64,000 nt of DNA from Maribacter algarum (ex Lu et al. 2025) (nom. illeg.) (GTDB lineage: Bacteria > Bacteroidota > Bacteroidia > Flavobacteriales > Flavobacteriaceae). The translations under genes and the position numbers were made by a program. Under the pieces are notes generated by a model that worked only from the letters and a program-made list of their open reading frames with translations, was not told the DNA's origin and did not search any database. The stretch spans positions 186,001 through 250,000 of the forward strand of contig CANMAW010000001.1 in assembly GCA_947495915.1 (NCBI GenBank). Reading direction: 5' to 3'. Shown piece by piece: positions 35,876-44,532 of the stretch (within the stretch, counting starts at the first letter, position 1; each line of letters opens with the position of its first letter).

Positions 35876-37432
35876 ATGAGAGCAATTCTTGTAATTTTTA
35901 TCGCTTTTGTAACTTCTTACTCTTCTGCTCAACAAAGTGTATTATGGGAAAATTTTAAAAAAAACAAAGCTAAATCAACTGAACCTATTTTACCAGACTT
36001 TTCGTTTGCCGGATATAAATACAGCGAAGTACCCATTCCAACGGTTGATTATAAGTTATTTGATGTGACTGATTTCGGAGCAGTTGCAAATGATGGCATT
36101 TCTGATAAAAATGCAATTAAAAAGGCAATCGCTGAGGCTACCAAAAATGGTGAAGGCGTTGTTTTTTTTCCAAAGGGAAAATATATTGTCAACACCGCAA
36201 CTGATGACCAAAGTATTATTGAAATCGAGCATTCGAAAATTGTTTTACGCGGTGAAGGAGATCAAAAAAATGGCTCGATAATTTTTTTTGAAAAAGATTT
36301 ACCTCCGGCAGACATGGCAAAGATGTGGACGGTTCCAAAAGCAATTAAGGTATCTACGAAGATTAAAAATAAATTGGTAACAACCATAATCACTGATGCT
36401 AAAAGAGAAACAAATCAAATAGAAGTTGCGGATGCTTCTACATTAAAAAAAGGAGATTGGGTAATCTTAAAAATGCAGAACAATGCCAAAGACTTAATAA
36501 CCTATGACATACAGCCCTTGAAAGTTGATGCAAAATGGACCACATTAATAACAGAAGGCGTACAAGTGAATGAAAGACATCAGATTGCAAAGGTTTCAGG
36601 TAATAAAATAACATTTATAGAGCCTATTCATTATGACATTAAAGCCCTACATGGTTGGGAAATATATTCCTTTTCTCATTTAAACCATGTAGGGTTCGAG
36701 AATCTTAGGTTCATGGGCAATTATACTTCAGATTTTATTCATCATGGGTCGGCTAGAGACGATAGCGGATGGAGCATTCTAGAAATCTCTAAATCTGTTG
36801 ATTCTTGGATTCGTTATTGCACCTTCGAAAACGTAAGTATTCCGATAAGTTTTTCGGCATCAGCAGCTTGTACAGCATTAAATATCAAAATTGAAGGCCG
36901 TACCGGTCACAGTTCGGTACATTCAGGCAATGGTTCAACCGGCATTCTACTTGCTAAAATTAATGATACGGCTGGTATGCATCATGCTACTGGCGTAGGA
37001 GGAGGAAGTACGACAGGAACCGTTATTTGGCGCTCAAAACACCCAGCTACAACTTCTTTTGAAGCTCATGCCTCTCAACCAAGAGCTACATTGTTTGACA
37101 ATGTGGTCGGTGGTTTTTTTAAAGGAAGAGCAGGCGGGGCAATTAAGAACTTACCCAATCACGGAAGGCATCTCGTCTTATGGAATTATTTGGAAACTGA
37201 CGAGGCGGAATCGGACTTCAAATTCATTGCCACTGACAGCCCGTATTGGAGGGTTGTACCTCCTATTATTGTTGGTTTTCATGGGGCAGGCACAACTTTT
37301 AATGAAGATGAAATACAAGTTTTGGAAAGCTTAGGCACACCGGTTATACCAGAATCACTATTTGAGGCACAACTGACCCTTCGTTTAGGTAAATTACCAG
37401 AATGGATAAATAATGTAAAAAAGGAACTATGA
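35876..37432 (+). CDS. Pectate-lyase-superfamily / DUF4955-type protein, candidate polysaccharide lyase
   Basis: A 518-residue secreted protein with a signal peptide (MRAILVIFIAFVTSYSSAQ). The N-terminal beta-helix start is of the pectate_lyase_3 type (FDVTDFGAVANDGISDKNAI, VFFPKGKYIV, IVLRGEGDQ). A middle helix carries HVGFENLRFMGNYTSDFIHH and DSWIRYCTFENV. The C-terminal part (WRVVPPIIVGFHGAG, LGTPVIPESLFEAQLTLRLG) matches my recollection of DUF4955. That domain is associated with lyases acting on uronic-acid glycans such as glycosaminoglycans, possibly PL29; the family link is from memory. It lies 7 bases after the GH88 gene and overlaps the next sulfatase gene by 4 bases, a context that favours lyase activity. 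Confidence 0.65.
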   Translation: MRAILVIFIAFVTSYSSAQQSVLWENFKKNKAKSTEPILPDFSFAGYKYSEVPIPTVDYKLFDVTDFGAVANDGISDKNAIKKAIAEATKNGEGVVFFPKGKYIVNTATDDQSIIEIEHSKIVLRGEGDQKNGSIIFFEKDLPPADMAKMWTVPKAIKVSTKIKNKLVTTIITDAKRETNQIEVADASTLKKGDWVILKMQNNAKDLITYDIQPLKVDAKWTTLITEGVQVNERHQIAKVSGNKITFIEPIHYDIKALHGWEIYSFSHLNHVGFENLRFMGNYTSDFIHHGSARDDSGWSILEISKSVDSWIRYCTFENVSIPISFSASAACTALNIKIEGRTGHSSVHSGNGSTGILLAKINDTAGMHHATGVGGGSTTGTVIWRSKHPATTSFEAHASQPRATLFDNVVGGFFKGRAGGAIKNLPNHGRHLVLWNYLETDEAESDFKFIATDSPYWRVVPPIIVGFHGAGTTFNEDEIQVLESLGTPVIPESLFEAQLTLRLGKLPEWINNVKKEL

Positions 37433-39027
37433 GACCTAAAGCTACCATACTATGTTTTTCGATCATTTCTGTTCTTCTCTTTAATTGTCGAACTAAAACC
37501 GAAAAAATTGAACCAGCAAAAACTCACACCTCAGTAACCGAAAAAAAGCCAAATATCCTCATAATTTATGTCGATCAATTAAGACGTTATAGTGCTGGTT
37601 TCTGGTCTGAGAAAAAATATAAAGATCACGTTCAAGGAAGGCCCGATCCGGTAATTACACCTCATATTGACAAGCTTGCCAAAAATGGCGCGGTGTTTAC
37701 CAACGCCGTTAGCAATTACCCCTTATGTAGTCCGGCACGTGGTATGCTCTTATCGGGCATGTATCCTGAACAAAATGGAATATGGAATAATTGTAGAAAA
37801 GACCGTGATGATAGTCTTCGAGATGATATTCCTACTATGACTGATTTATTTTATCAGGCAGGGTATAATACCGCCTATTTTGGAAAAACGCATTGGCACA
37901 AAAATGATCCTCTCTTTGATGAAAATAGCACCTACATAGGAACCACCGCTGCACCTGGCGGGCACTACATGAATACCTATGACACGTACATTCCTCCTGG
38001 AAAATCTAGACATAGTATTGAATATTGGTATCAATCTATTCGTGACTTGCATTATGATCCATTGGTTTATTCGAATGACTCCAGTGCTATTTTAGGTAAA
38101 AAAGATGGTGAACTACACAAGCCTAAAATCTTTTCACCCAAAAATGAGGCACGGTTAATACAATCATATCTTCAAAATGAGAATGCTATGAGAGATACTC
38201 TAAAACCTTTCTTTATAATGTGGTCTATTAACCCTCCTCATAACCCTTGGTCTAATAGCAATACAGATATGGAAAGTTTGAAAAAAAATTATGATGTCGA
38301 TAAATTCCCTCAAATTGACAGTCTTTTAGTTCGTGAGAATGCCGATTTTAAAGTAGGCAATTATGCTAGACACTACTTTGCTAATGTGACCAGCGTTGAT
38401 AATTACATAGGTGAAGTGCTATACCATTTAGAAGAAATTGATGAGCTTGATAATACCATAGTAATACTAAGTGCTGACCATGGTGAAATGTTGGGTAGTC
38501 ATTCTCGAAAAGGAAAAAATACCTTCGAAACCGAATCTTTAACGGTACCCCTTATTATCCATTGGCCAAAAAAGCTTAAAGATGGTCAAATAAACGATGT
38601 GCTCTTTAGTGTTACCGATATATTACCTACTACAATGGCCATGGCTGGTTTAAAAGATCAAATACCAGATAGTGTAGAAGGTAAAGACTTTTCAAAATTG
38701 GTATTAAATACTTCCGTTAGTACAATTAAAAAACCTGAAGGCGTATTGTTGCTCTTAGGAAATTCTAGGGGTATACTATCGGAGAGATATACGCTTTGCC
38801 TAAAGCAAAATAAAAAGCCTTGGGATACAAAAGAAGGTAGAGAACTTGAGACCGCCTATTTATATGACAATACAGAAGACCCATATCAACTAACTAAAAT
38901 TGAACTCGATCAGCTTCCAGAAGTATCTAATGCCTTATTGACTATACTTGGAAAAGAACTAAAAAGAACCAATGATCCTTGGTATCAAAAAAGGTTATTC
39001 TCTAATATTATTGTATATCCTAATTGA
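37429..39027 (+). CDS. Formylglycine-dependent sulfatase, lipoprotein
   Basis: A 532-residue sulfatase. The lipoprotein signal ends at C20 (ISVLLFNCRT). The first metal block is NILIIYVDQLRRYSAGFW, with a DQ in place of the usual DD. The signature is CSPARGMLLSG (C100). Others are YFGKTHWHKND, FFIMWSINPPHNPW, IVILSADHGEML and the C-terminal SVTDILPTTMAMAG. The DQ/YSAGFW form resembles sulfatases of uronic-acid PULs. It is the last gene of the rightward lacI operon and starts 4 bases inside the previous gene, so translation is probably coupled. Confidence 0.94.
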   Translation: MRPKATILCFSIISVLLFNCRTKTEKIEPAKTHTSVTEKKPNILIIYVDQLRRYSAGFWSEKKYKDHVQGRPDPVITPHIDKLAKNGAVFTNAVSNYPLCSPARGMLLSGMYPEQNGIWNNCRKDRDDSLRDDIPTMTDLFYQAGYNTAYFGKTHWHKNDPLFDENSTYIGTTAAPGGHYMNTYDTYIPPGKSRHSIEYWYQSIRDLHYDPLVYSNDSSAILGKKDGELHKPKIFSPKNEARLIQSYLQNENAMRDTLKPFFIMWSINPPHNPWSNSNTDMESLKKNYDVDKFPQIDSLLVRENADFKVGNYARHYFANVTSVDNYIGEVLYHLEEIDELDNTIVILSADHGEMLGSHSRKGKNTFETESLTVPLIIHWPKKLKDGQINDVLFSVTDILPTTMAMAGLKDQIPDSVEGKDFSKLVLNTSVSTIKKPEGVLLLLGNSRGILSERYTLCLKQNKKPWDTKEGRELETAYLYDNTEDPYQLTKIELDQLPEVSNALLTILGKELKRTNDPWYQKRLFSNIIVYPN

Positions 39028-39217
39028 ATAAAAAAAGGTAATGGTAAAAAGATCTGTATCGATAAAATGGCATTAGGTTTAAAAATAACACCATTCACTT
39101 GGCAAATCATTTTTAGAATTGTTTTATGTCCTTCATTGCGATATAAATGTACATTCCAATCGATAGTTTCTCTTTAATACGATGCTCTTAATTCAATAAT
39201 CAACTACTATATTTCAA

Positions 39218-41317
39218 CTAATTCATTTGGAGGCCAACCGTAAAGTGACCTTTTTTTAATGTCCCATCTTTCATTGTAATGTGGTAGCCATATCCTGGAA
39301 TAACGATACCGTTTTCAATTTTTTGAGATACTGACCCAAGATTGGCAATGACTTCAGTACCCGAAGAATATCGACTTCGTTGTACTTTAAAATCGGCACT
39401 TAAATATTCGTGGCTAAGAAGTTCTGCATAAAATGTTTCTTTATGCACCGGACTCACCAAATCACGCGCCATTTCAATCATTGGCTTCATACCTTCAAAT
39501 TCATAAGGTGCAAAAAAGATGGTTGTTCCTCTTCCGAAGAGCATACTTCTTAGTGCTTTAATTCTAAAATCTCCATTTTCTGTAACCTCATTATCAGGAT
39601 CTTGAATTTTTCCAAAATTGGCGATAGCTTCATGATACACTAAATTAAACAAAGGGGCATGATGAGAAAGCTGACCTAAAGGCCGGGTTTCAAGATAAGT
39701 CATTCCCTCGAACATATCGAAATAAGGAATCCACTGTTCTTGCCCATGTTCTGTACCGTTTACCAAATTGAAACTATCAATGTACTTTGCCAATTCAATT
39801 CTACCTTCTTTACCATCTTCACGATAAGCAGCAAAAGTAATGTCGGTGATATCAGCTTCTAAACCTAAGTAAGATACCTCACTTTCGAAATTCTTACGTG
39901 CTAGGTCTAATTGAAATTTGGGATCGACTCGAGCCCAACGACTTCCCGTAGCTTTCAATTGACCATTTTCATTCCTCCCCATTAATTCGGTTGTAAAGTC
40001 CGGATCATTTTCAAGCATAGGCGAATAAGCATGGTAGGAAGAATACAAATATCCATAAGATTTTGCTAGGTCTACAGCAGCCTTTAATTTTTGAGGACCA
40101 CCTAATACTTCGCTAATCGGAAAATTATGCGGTACAAAGTTCGAAAACGTTCCCCAAGCATGCACAAAGGCTTTTTCTACATTAAAATCATCATGTATTG
40201 TTTGAATGATATTTTTCAATTCATCAAATGTAAAGGCCATGCCCGGCATATTTACATAATGTGGATACCCCCCATAGATACCAAAATAAATTGCTCCGGG
40301 TAATTTCGCTACATTCGGATTACGAGCGAGTTTTTCTTTTAAACTAACAAAATGTCCTCGCTTTATAGCTTCCTTTTTGTATTCTTTAGCCATGGCAACA
40401 TAATCACCAGCTGGAATAAAATGATAGGTTATTTGATGTTTGCTATCCTCACCGTTCAATTTCCATATAGGATCTAAAAACAAAACTCTCTGATAAGGCG
40501 ACATTTTGCCTTCGGCATTAAAAAGGTATTGACCATTATTATTTATGTTATAGAACATTTCGGGTCGTGAAGCCTCATCAACAATACCCATTACAGCTGA
40601 TTTTTTATTGTGTGTACCCCACCAAGGCATTGTAAGACCAGTACCATTATTAAAAAGTTCTAATTTACCTACTGATTTACCGTTATACGTTGCATCATCC
40701 CATTTACAAAAACGACCTCCGTTCATAGGAAAAATATAAGACGGACAAATAATACCTTGTTTCTGTGGTATCACCCCTGCTCCTTTATCTTCGTCTGTTA
40801 TTAAAGAAAACTGTCGCGCAGGATATCTTAAATCGGTTAGTTTAAAATCTTCAGATTTTGTTTCTAAAATTTGAACTTCTAACTTGTGGGAAGCATTGAC
40901 CAAACGCAGCTCAGTTGCAATAGTTACCCCAGAAGCGATCGACCCATCATTAAGAGTAATATCAGCAAATTTTATAGCGATAGTTTTTCCATCTTTTTGA
41001 ACTACCTCAACAGTTTTACTTTTAGAGATATTTACCGTTTGTTTTTTTACATCTTCACTACTTAAGGTTAACAAACCTGCAGCATTTTCCCATGGGTCAG
41101 AACCCCAAACTTGGCCCGATTGTTTTTCTACAACAGTAAAACAAGCTGTTAACTTATTCACAGAAATTTTTAACACGTCATTTTCAATAGTAACAACTTC
41201 AGTGTCTTGATTTGCTGAACGTGCAGTATCAAAAGGCATAAAAGCATAAATTCTTGGGGTGAGTACAAACGCCAGCAGTACAATTAATGTTTTGAAAATT
41301 GTATTCAAATATTTCAT
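39218..41317 (-). CDS. GH101/GH129-like glycoside hydrolase
   Basis: A 699-residue secreted protein with a signal peptide (FKTLIVLLAFVLTPRIYA). An N-terminal beta-sandwich (about 35-310) precedes a TIM-barrel with NVEKAFVHAWGTFSN (about 379-393), YGYLYSSYHAYSPMLENDPD, a probable nucleophile region LGLEADITDITFAAYRED (D492) and NLVNGTEHGQEQWI (E523), and a C-terminal beta-domain. This pattern fits the related families GH101/GH129, which hold alpha-N-acetylgalactosaminidases and marine 3,6-anhydro-D-galactosidases. Exact family and substrate are uncertain. It lies 24 bases downstream of a sulfatase gene on the same strand. Confidence 0.7.
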   Translation of the reverse strand: MKYLNTIFKTLIVLLAFVLTPRIYAFMPFDTARSANQDTEVVTIENDVLKISVNKLTACFTVVEKQSGQVWGSDPWENAAGLLTLSSEDVKKQTVNISKSKTVEVVQKDGKTIAIKFADITLNDGSIASGVTIATELRLVNASHKLEVQILETKSEDFKLTDLRYPARQFSLITDEDKGAGVIPQKQGIICPSYIFPMNGGRFCKWDDATYNGKSVGKLELFNNGTGLTMPWWGTHNKKSAVMGIVDEASRPEMFYNINNNGQYLFNAEGKMSPYQRVLFLDPIWKLNGEDSKHQITYHFIPAGDYVAMAKEYKKEAIKRGHFVSLKEKLARNPNVAKLPGAIYFGIYGGYPHYVNMPGMAFTFDELKNIIQTIHDDFNVEKAFVHAWGTFSNFVPHNFPISEVLGGPQKLKAAVDLAKSYGYLYSSYHAYSPMLENDPDFTTELMGRNENGQLKATGSRWARVDPKFQLDLARKNFESEVSYLGLEADITDITFAAYREDGKEGRIELAKYIDSFNLVNGTEHGQEQWIPYFDMFEGMTYLETRPLGQLSHHAPLFNLVYHEAIANFGKIQDPDNEVTENGDFRIKALRSMLFGRGTTIFFAPYEFEGMKPMIEMARDLVSPVHKETFYAELLSHEYLSADFKVQRSRYSSGTEVIANLGSVSQKIENGIVIPGYGYHITMKDGTLKKGHFTVGLQMN

Positions 41318-41341
41318 GATCTTTTGTTTTTGTTATTAGAC

Positions 41342-42748
41342 CTAATTATGAGCAGGCCAAAATTTATCCATTCGTTCAACGTCATTACGCTCGTATACCT
41401 TTTTTAACAACCATCTGGGGCGTTCTAAAGTAGTTTCCCAAGCAAAGAGTTCTTTATACATTTCTTTATATCGTTCTGGTTCTTCAGACGCCAGGTTATT
41501 CAATTCACGTTCATCTTTAGTAATATGAAATAATTCAGCGGGCCGGTCAGGAAAACGAATCAACTTCCAATCACCTTTTCGAATAGCTGCTCGCGCATCA
41601 CGCTTCCAAAATAGCGTTTCATGAGGTCTTTTTGTATTCTGTCCATTAATGTAAGGAAGTAAATCTACGCCATCAAGGTCGATCAAATCCTTTGAATTAC
41701 CACCAGCAGCTACGAAGAAAGTTGGTAGCAAATCAAAAGTACTAATAGGATAGTTATAGGTTGAGTTCGGCTTAATCTTTTTGGGGTATTTCATGAGGAA
41801 AGGTATTCGAATTCCCCCCTCGAGATGTGTTGATTTTATGCCACTTAGTGGTAAGTTGTTTGAAGCATTCTTATCGGAAGGCCCACCATTGTCGTTCGTG
41901 AAGATTACAATAGTATTGTCTTCAATCCCTAACTCTTTCAGTTTGTTCATGATGGTTCCGGTGGCCCGGTCTAAGGCAAGAGTCATCGCCGCAACAATTT
42001 TTCGCTTTCCTTCTAATTCTGGAAATTTATTCATATCCTCAGGTTTTGCATCCATTGGAGTATGTACAGCATTAAAGGATAAGAACGCAAAAAAAGGTTT
42101 GTTGGCCTTTGCATTTTTTTCAATAAAAACTGTAGCATTTTCAGCTAAGGCATCTGTCAAATACCCTTTATGTTCTTCGAAATTTGCAAACCCACGTTCC
42201 ATTTTATTCAAGGGTTCAGCAGGTTCGTCGGTATATTCAAAATAACTTCTAGCACCACCTCGGAAACCATAGAACTCATCAAAACCTCTTTTTGTTGGGT
42301 GAAATCTATCAGCACCGCCTAAATGCCATTTACCATAAATTGCGGTAGCGTATCCAACTTCCTGTAAATATTCGCCCATTGTTTTTTCTTCAATAGGAAG
42401 CCCCATTTCAGCACCGTCAAACGCAGAAACGGCACTCATAAAACTTGGTACATTATTCTCTTCATAACCGAATCGGTATTGTGATTTTCCGGTGATGAGT
42501 CCGGCACGAGAAGGTCCACACGTAGGATGAGTTACATAGGCTTGCGTAAAACGTACACCTTCAGCCGCTAATTTATCTAAATTAGGGGTTATCATTTCTT
42601 TACTACCCTGAAAGCCAAAATCGGCATAACCGGCATCATCAGCAAAAAGCAAAATGATATTAGGGCGAGTTGTGTTTTTAGATTTTTGTTGACCTAAACA
42701 CAAAGTTGCTATTCCAACACAAAATAAGAGTGTACAAAGTTTTTTCAT
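41342..42748 (-). CDS. Formylglycine-dependent sulfatase, secreted
   Basis: This is 468 residues from the ATG ending at 42748, which begins a signal peptide ([20 protein letters not shown]); the ATG at 42772 only adds eight residues. It has [20 protein letters not shown], the signature [51 protein letters not shown] and [12 protein letters not shown]. It is likely the first gene of a two-gene leftward unit with the GH101/GH129-like gene, so sulfate removal may precede the glycosidase. A 360-base non-coding stretch lies upstream before the island edge. Confidence 0.95.
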   Translation of the reverse strand: MKKLCTLLFCVGIATLCLGQQKSKNTTRPNIILLFADDAGYADFGFQGSKEMITPNLDKLAAEGVRFTQAYVTHPTCGPSRAGLITGKSQYRFGYEENNVPSFMSAVSAFDGAEMGLPIEEKTMGEYLQEVGYATAIYGKWHLGGADRFHPTKRGFDEFYGFRGGARSYFEYTDEPAEPLNKMERGFANFEEHKGYLTDALAENATVFIEKNAKANKPFFAFLSFNAVHTPMDAKPEDMNKFPELEGKRKIVAAMTLALDRATGTIMNKLKELGIEDNTIVIFTNDNGGPSDKNASNNLPLSGIKSTHLEGGIRIPFLMKYPKKIKPNSTYNYPISTFDLLPTFFVAAGGNSKDLIDLDGVDLLPYINGQNTKRPHETLFWKRDARAAIRKGDWKLIRFPDRPAELFHITKDERELNNLASEEPERYKEMYKELFAWETTLERPRWLLKKVYERNDVERMDKFWPAHN

Positions 42749-42772
42749 TACGATAGAATTGTATTTACTCAA

Positions 42773-43095
42773 AAATACTTTTTTAGTATTTAAAACGATA
42801 CACAGAATTTACCCCAAAATAGGCCAATTTTAACATGTGCTGATCGTATTTTCTTTTTTCAATAAACACCAATCATACTAAATTATAAGCGGGTGATTTT
42901 CTTTTCAAGATAATGGTGTTTAAAAGCTAAATACAAAAAGAATAAACCCTTTTTGTTAGATCACTTTCACCCACCTCTACATTCTACGTTTTGACAATAA
43001 AACTTTCATTGATGAATTTGATATATTTTCTGGCACATTAATATTCGAAATAACATCGAGAAGTATAGCAACTAAAAAATGCTTTTAAACAAAAA
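42773..43095. other. Intergenic region between the PUL and the island
   Basis: No gene is seen. It is AT-rich and must hold the promoter of the sulfatase/GH129 unit. A taaaacgata near 42791-42800 resembles the core of the 27110/27160 repeat but is not exact. Confidence 0.35.
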
Positions 43096-43123
43096 AAGCA
43101 GCTACATTTTCATGTAACTGCTT
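43088..43123 (-). terminator. Terminator, probably the original tRNA-Asn terminator
   Basis: Stem arms 43096-43107 and 43112-43123 (one mismatch, loop TTTC) are followed on the minus strand by a run of seven T. It lies directly downstream (minus strand) of the left copy of the tRNA-Asn 3' end at 43133-43160. Confidence 0.75.
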
Positions 43124-43132
43124 TACTTAAAA

Positions 43133-43160
43133 GCTCCCCCTCTTGGGCTCGAACCAAGGA
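43133..43160. repeat. Left attachment site: 28-bp copy of the tRNA-Asn 3' end
   Basis: 28 bases identical to 62316-62343 cover the T-arm and acceptor 3' half of tRNA-Asn. The copy then diverges at once (AGGTAAC here against CCCTCTG in the gene), so this is an att duplication and not a second tRNA. Confidence 0.9.
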
Positions 43161-43187
43161 AGGTAACTTCTTATTTTCCAACTATTT

Positions 43188-43205
43188 GTCAACTCGTCAA
43201 CTTAA
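43188..43205 (+). repeat. Left member of an inverted repeat pair near the island ends
   Basis: Its reverse complement matches 62192-62209 at 16 of 18 bases (core TTGAC, then AGTTGAC). It lies 28 bases inside the left att site. Confidence 0.45.
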
Positions 43206-43254
43206 TGGGTGTCCGAATTGTATGCCTTTTTTATATAAATACTTTATTTAAAAA

Positions 43255-43638
43255 TTACTTTTTTAGATACTTCTTCATGTGTTCATACTTCTTTAAAGTC
43301 AATTCTTCATTTTCCATTAGATCCGTTTTAAGCTTCGAAATATACATGAACCCATTATAACCGCCAATCAGCTTTAAGAGTTCAATATTGGAAAGTTTAG
43401 ATATCATACGGTCAACATCATCATCATTAGAATTTAAAACATAGTCTGGGGCTTGAATACAATTTGTAAGTTTAAATTTAATGGCTTCCTCAATCTCATA
43501 TCTGACTTCCTGAATTTTTTTATTTTTAAAGTATCTCTCTACTTTTTCATATATCATAAACAACCCTATGATTGCCAAAATGAATTGAATTACGCTAATC
43601 CATATTTCTGTATTTATATCACCTATCACCGCTATCAT
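43255..43638 (-). CDS. Small single-span membrane protein, unknown function
   Basis: This is 127 residues from the ATG ending at 43638; a longer start at 43665 adds nine residues. One transmembrane segment near the N-terminus (WISVIQFILAIIGLFMIY) is followed by a charged cytoplasmic helix region (YEKVERYFKNKKIQEVRYEI) and a C-terminal half with regularly spaced leucine and lysine residues. I do not recognise the family. It is the leftmost island gene, on the same strand as the restriction operon but separated from it by about 150 bases. It could be a membrane-bound accessory of island cargo; no evidence decides this. Confidence 0.6.
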   Translation of the reverse strand: MIAVIGDINTEIWISVIQFILAIIGLFMIYEKVERYFKNKKIQEVRYEIEEAIKFKLTNCIQAPDYVLNSNDDDVDRMISKLSNIELLKLIGGYNGFMYISKLKTDLMENEELTLKKYEHMKKYLKK

Positions 43639-43818
43639 GAATTCAAGTTTTAATATCCTATACAAATATCTAAGATATTTCTTTTCGGGAAAGGATAGAA
43701 AAAAATTGGGTTGAATTAAAGTTAATTAAGCTATACCCGCATACTTGTTTACAAGGTGCATGGTACATACAAACTTCATTTTCCATTATTATCAACTATC
43801 GTTTACAGGTGAGACCAA

Positions 43819-44532
43819 TTAATAACTCCAATCTACATGACTATAAGGCAACCTATTTAGCTCTTCTCGATGAAACCTCCATTTGGGCATGAATTCATCC
43901 ATAAACTTTACAAAACGTTGGTTATGGCTTCGTTCTAAGAGGTGTACCAATTCATGGACTATTATATACTCTATACACTCTTTTGGCTTCTTAGCTAGTT
44001 CTAAGTTCAACCAAACGCGCTTTGCTTCTGTATTACAGGTGCCCCACTTGGTACGCATTTTTTTTATTCTCAAATCATTGCTCTGAACCCCAATCTTTTT
44101 CTCCCATTTATGTATTAGTGTGGGAGTTGTCTTTTTCAGCTCAGCTCTATACCATTCATCTAAAATTGTACTTCTTTTTTCAAGAGTGGTGTTTGGTCTG
44201 ATATAAAGATGAATAAACTTGTGGTCTATCTCTACTTTGGGTGGAGCGTTCAATTCATGAATTCTTAATAGGTATCGCTTGCCTAAGAAGTAATGACTTT
44301 CCCTTTCCAAAAACTCTCTCTTAGGCTCTCTGTCTTGGTCTAGAAGTATCCTTTGTTGATCCTTAATCCATTGTAATTTGGAGATAGCAAATATCCTTAC
44401 CGTATCCATATCCATTTTGGAAGGAGCAGCTATGCGAACTCTTCCCTTTGGTGGGTATACGCTTAAATGAATATTCTTAATATTCTTTTGTTCCACCTCA
44501 ATTTCGATATTTCCAAGCTTCAATTCCTGCAT
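43819..44532 (-). CDS. DUF45/YgjP-like M48-type metallopeptidase of the type I restriction operon
   Basis: A 237-residue cytosolic protein. The zinc site is clear: HELVH at 193-197 with a third ligand at H203 (RSHNQRF), and the preceding family block MRTKWGTCNTEAKRVWLNL. These YgjP/SprT-like predicted peptidases are frequently encoded directly beside type I restriction genes. The start codon overlaps the hsdR stop by one base, so it is translated from the same transcript. Its role in restriction is not established; proteolytic control of HsdR after DNA breakage is one idea (inference). Confidence 0.9.
   Translation of the reverse strand: MQELKLGNIEIEVEQKNIKNIHLSVYPPKGRVRIAAPSKMDMDTVRIFAISKLQWIKDQQRILLDQDREPKREFLERESHYFLGKRYLLRIHELNAPPKVEIDHKFIHLYIRPNTTLEKRSTILDEWYRAELKKTTPTLIHKWEKKIGVQSNDLRIKKMRTKWGTCNTEAKRVWLNLELAKKPKECIEYIIVHELVHLLERSHNQRFVKFMDEFMPKWRFHREELNRLPYSHVDWSY

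Noticed and set aside
41781-42245. A 154-codon rightward frame opposite a sulfatase gene
   Set aside because: It lies entirely antisense to a sulfatase with clear motifs and has no recognisable family or start context; it reflects codon bias of the real gene.
43133-43160. A possible second tRNA-Asn gene at the left edge of the island
   Set aside because: Only the 3' 28 bases are present; anticodon and D arms are absent, so it is an att duplication.
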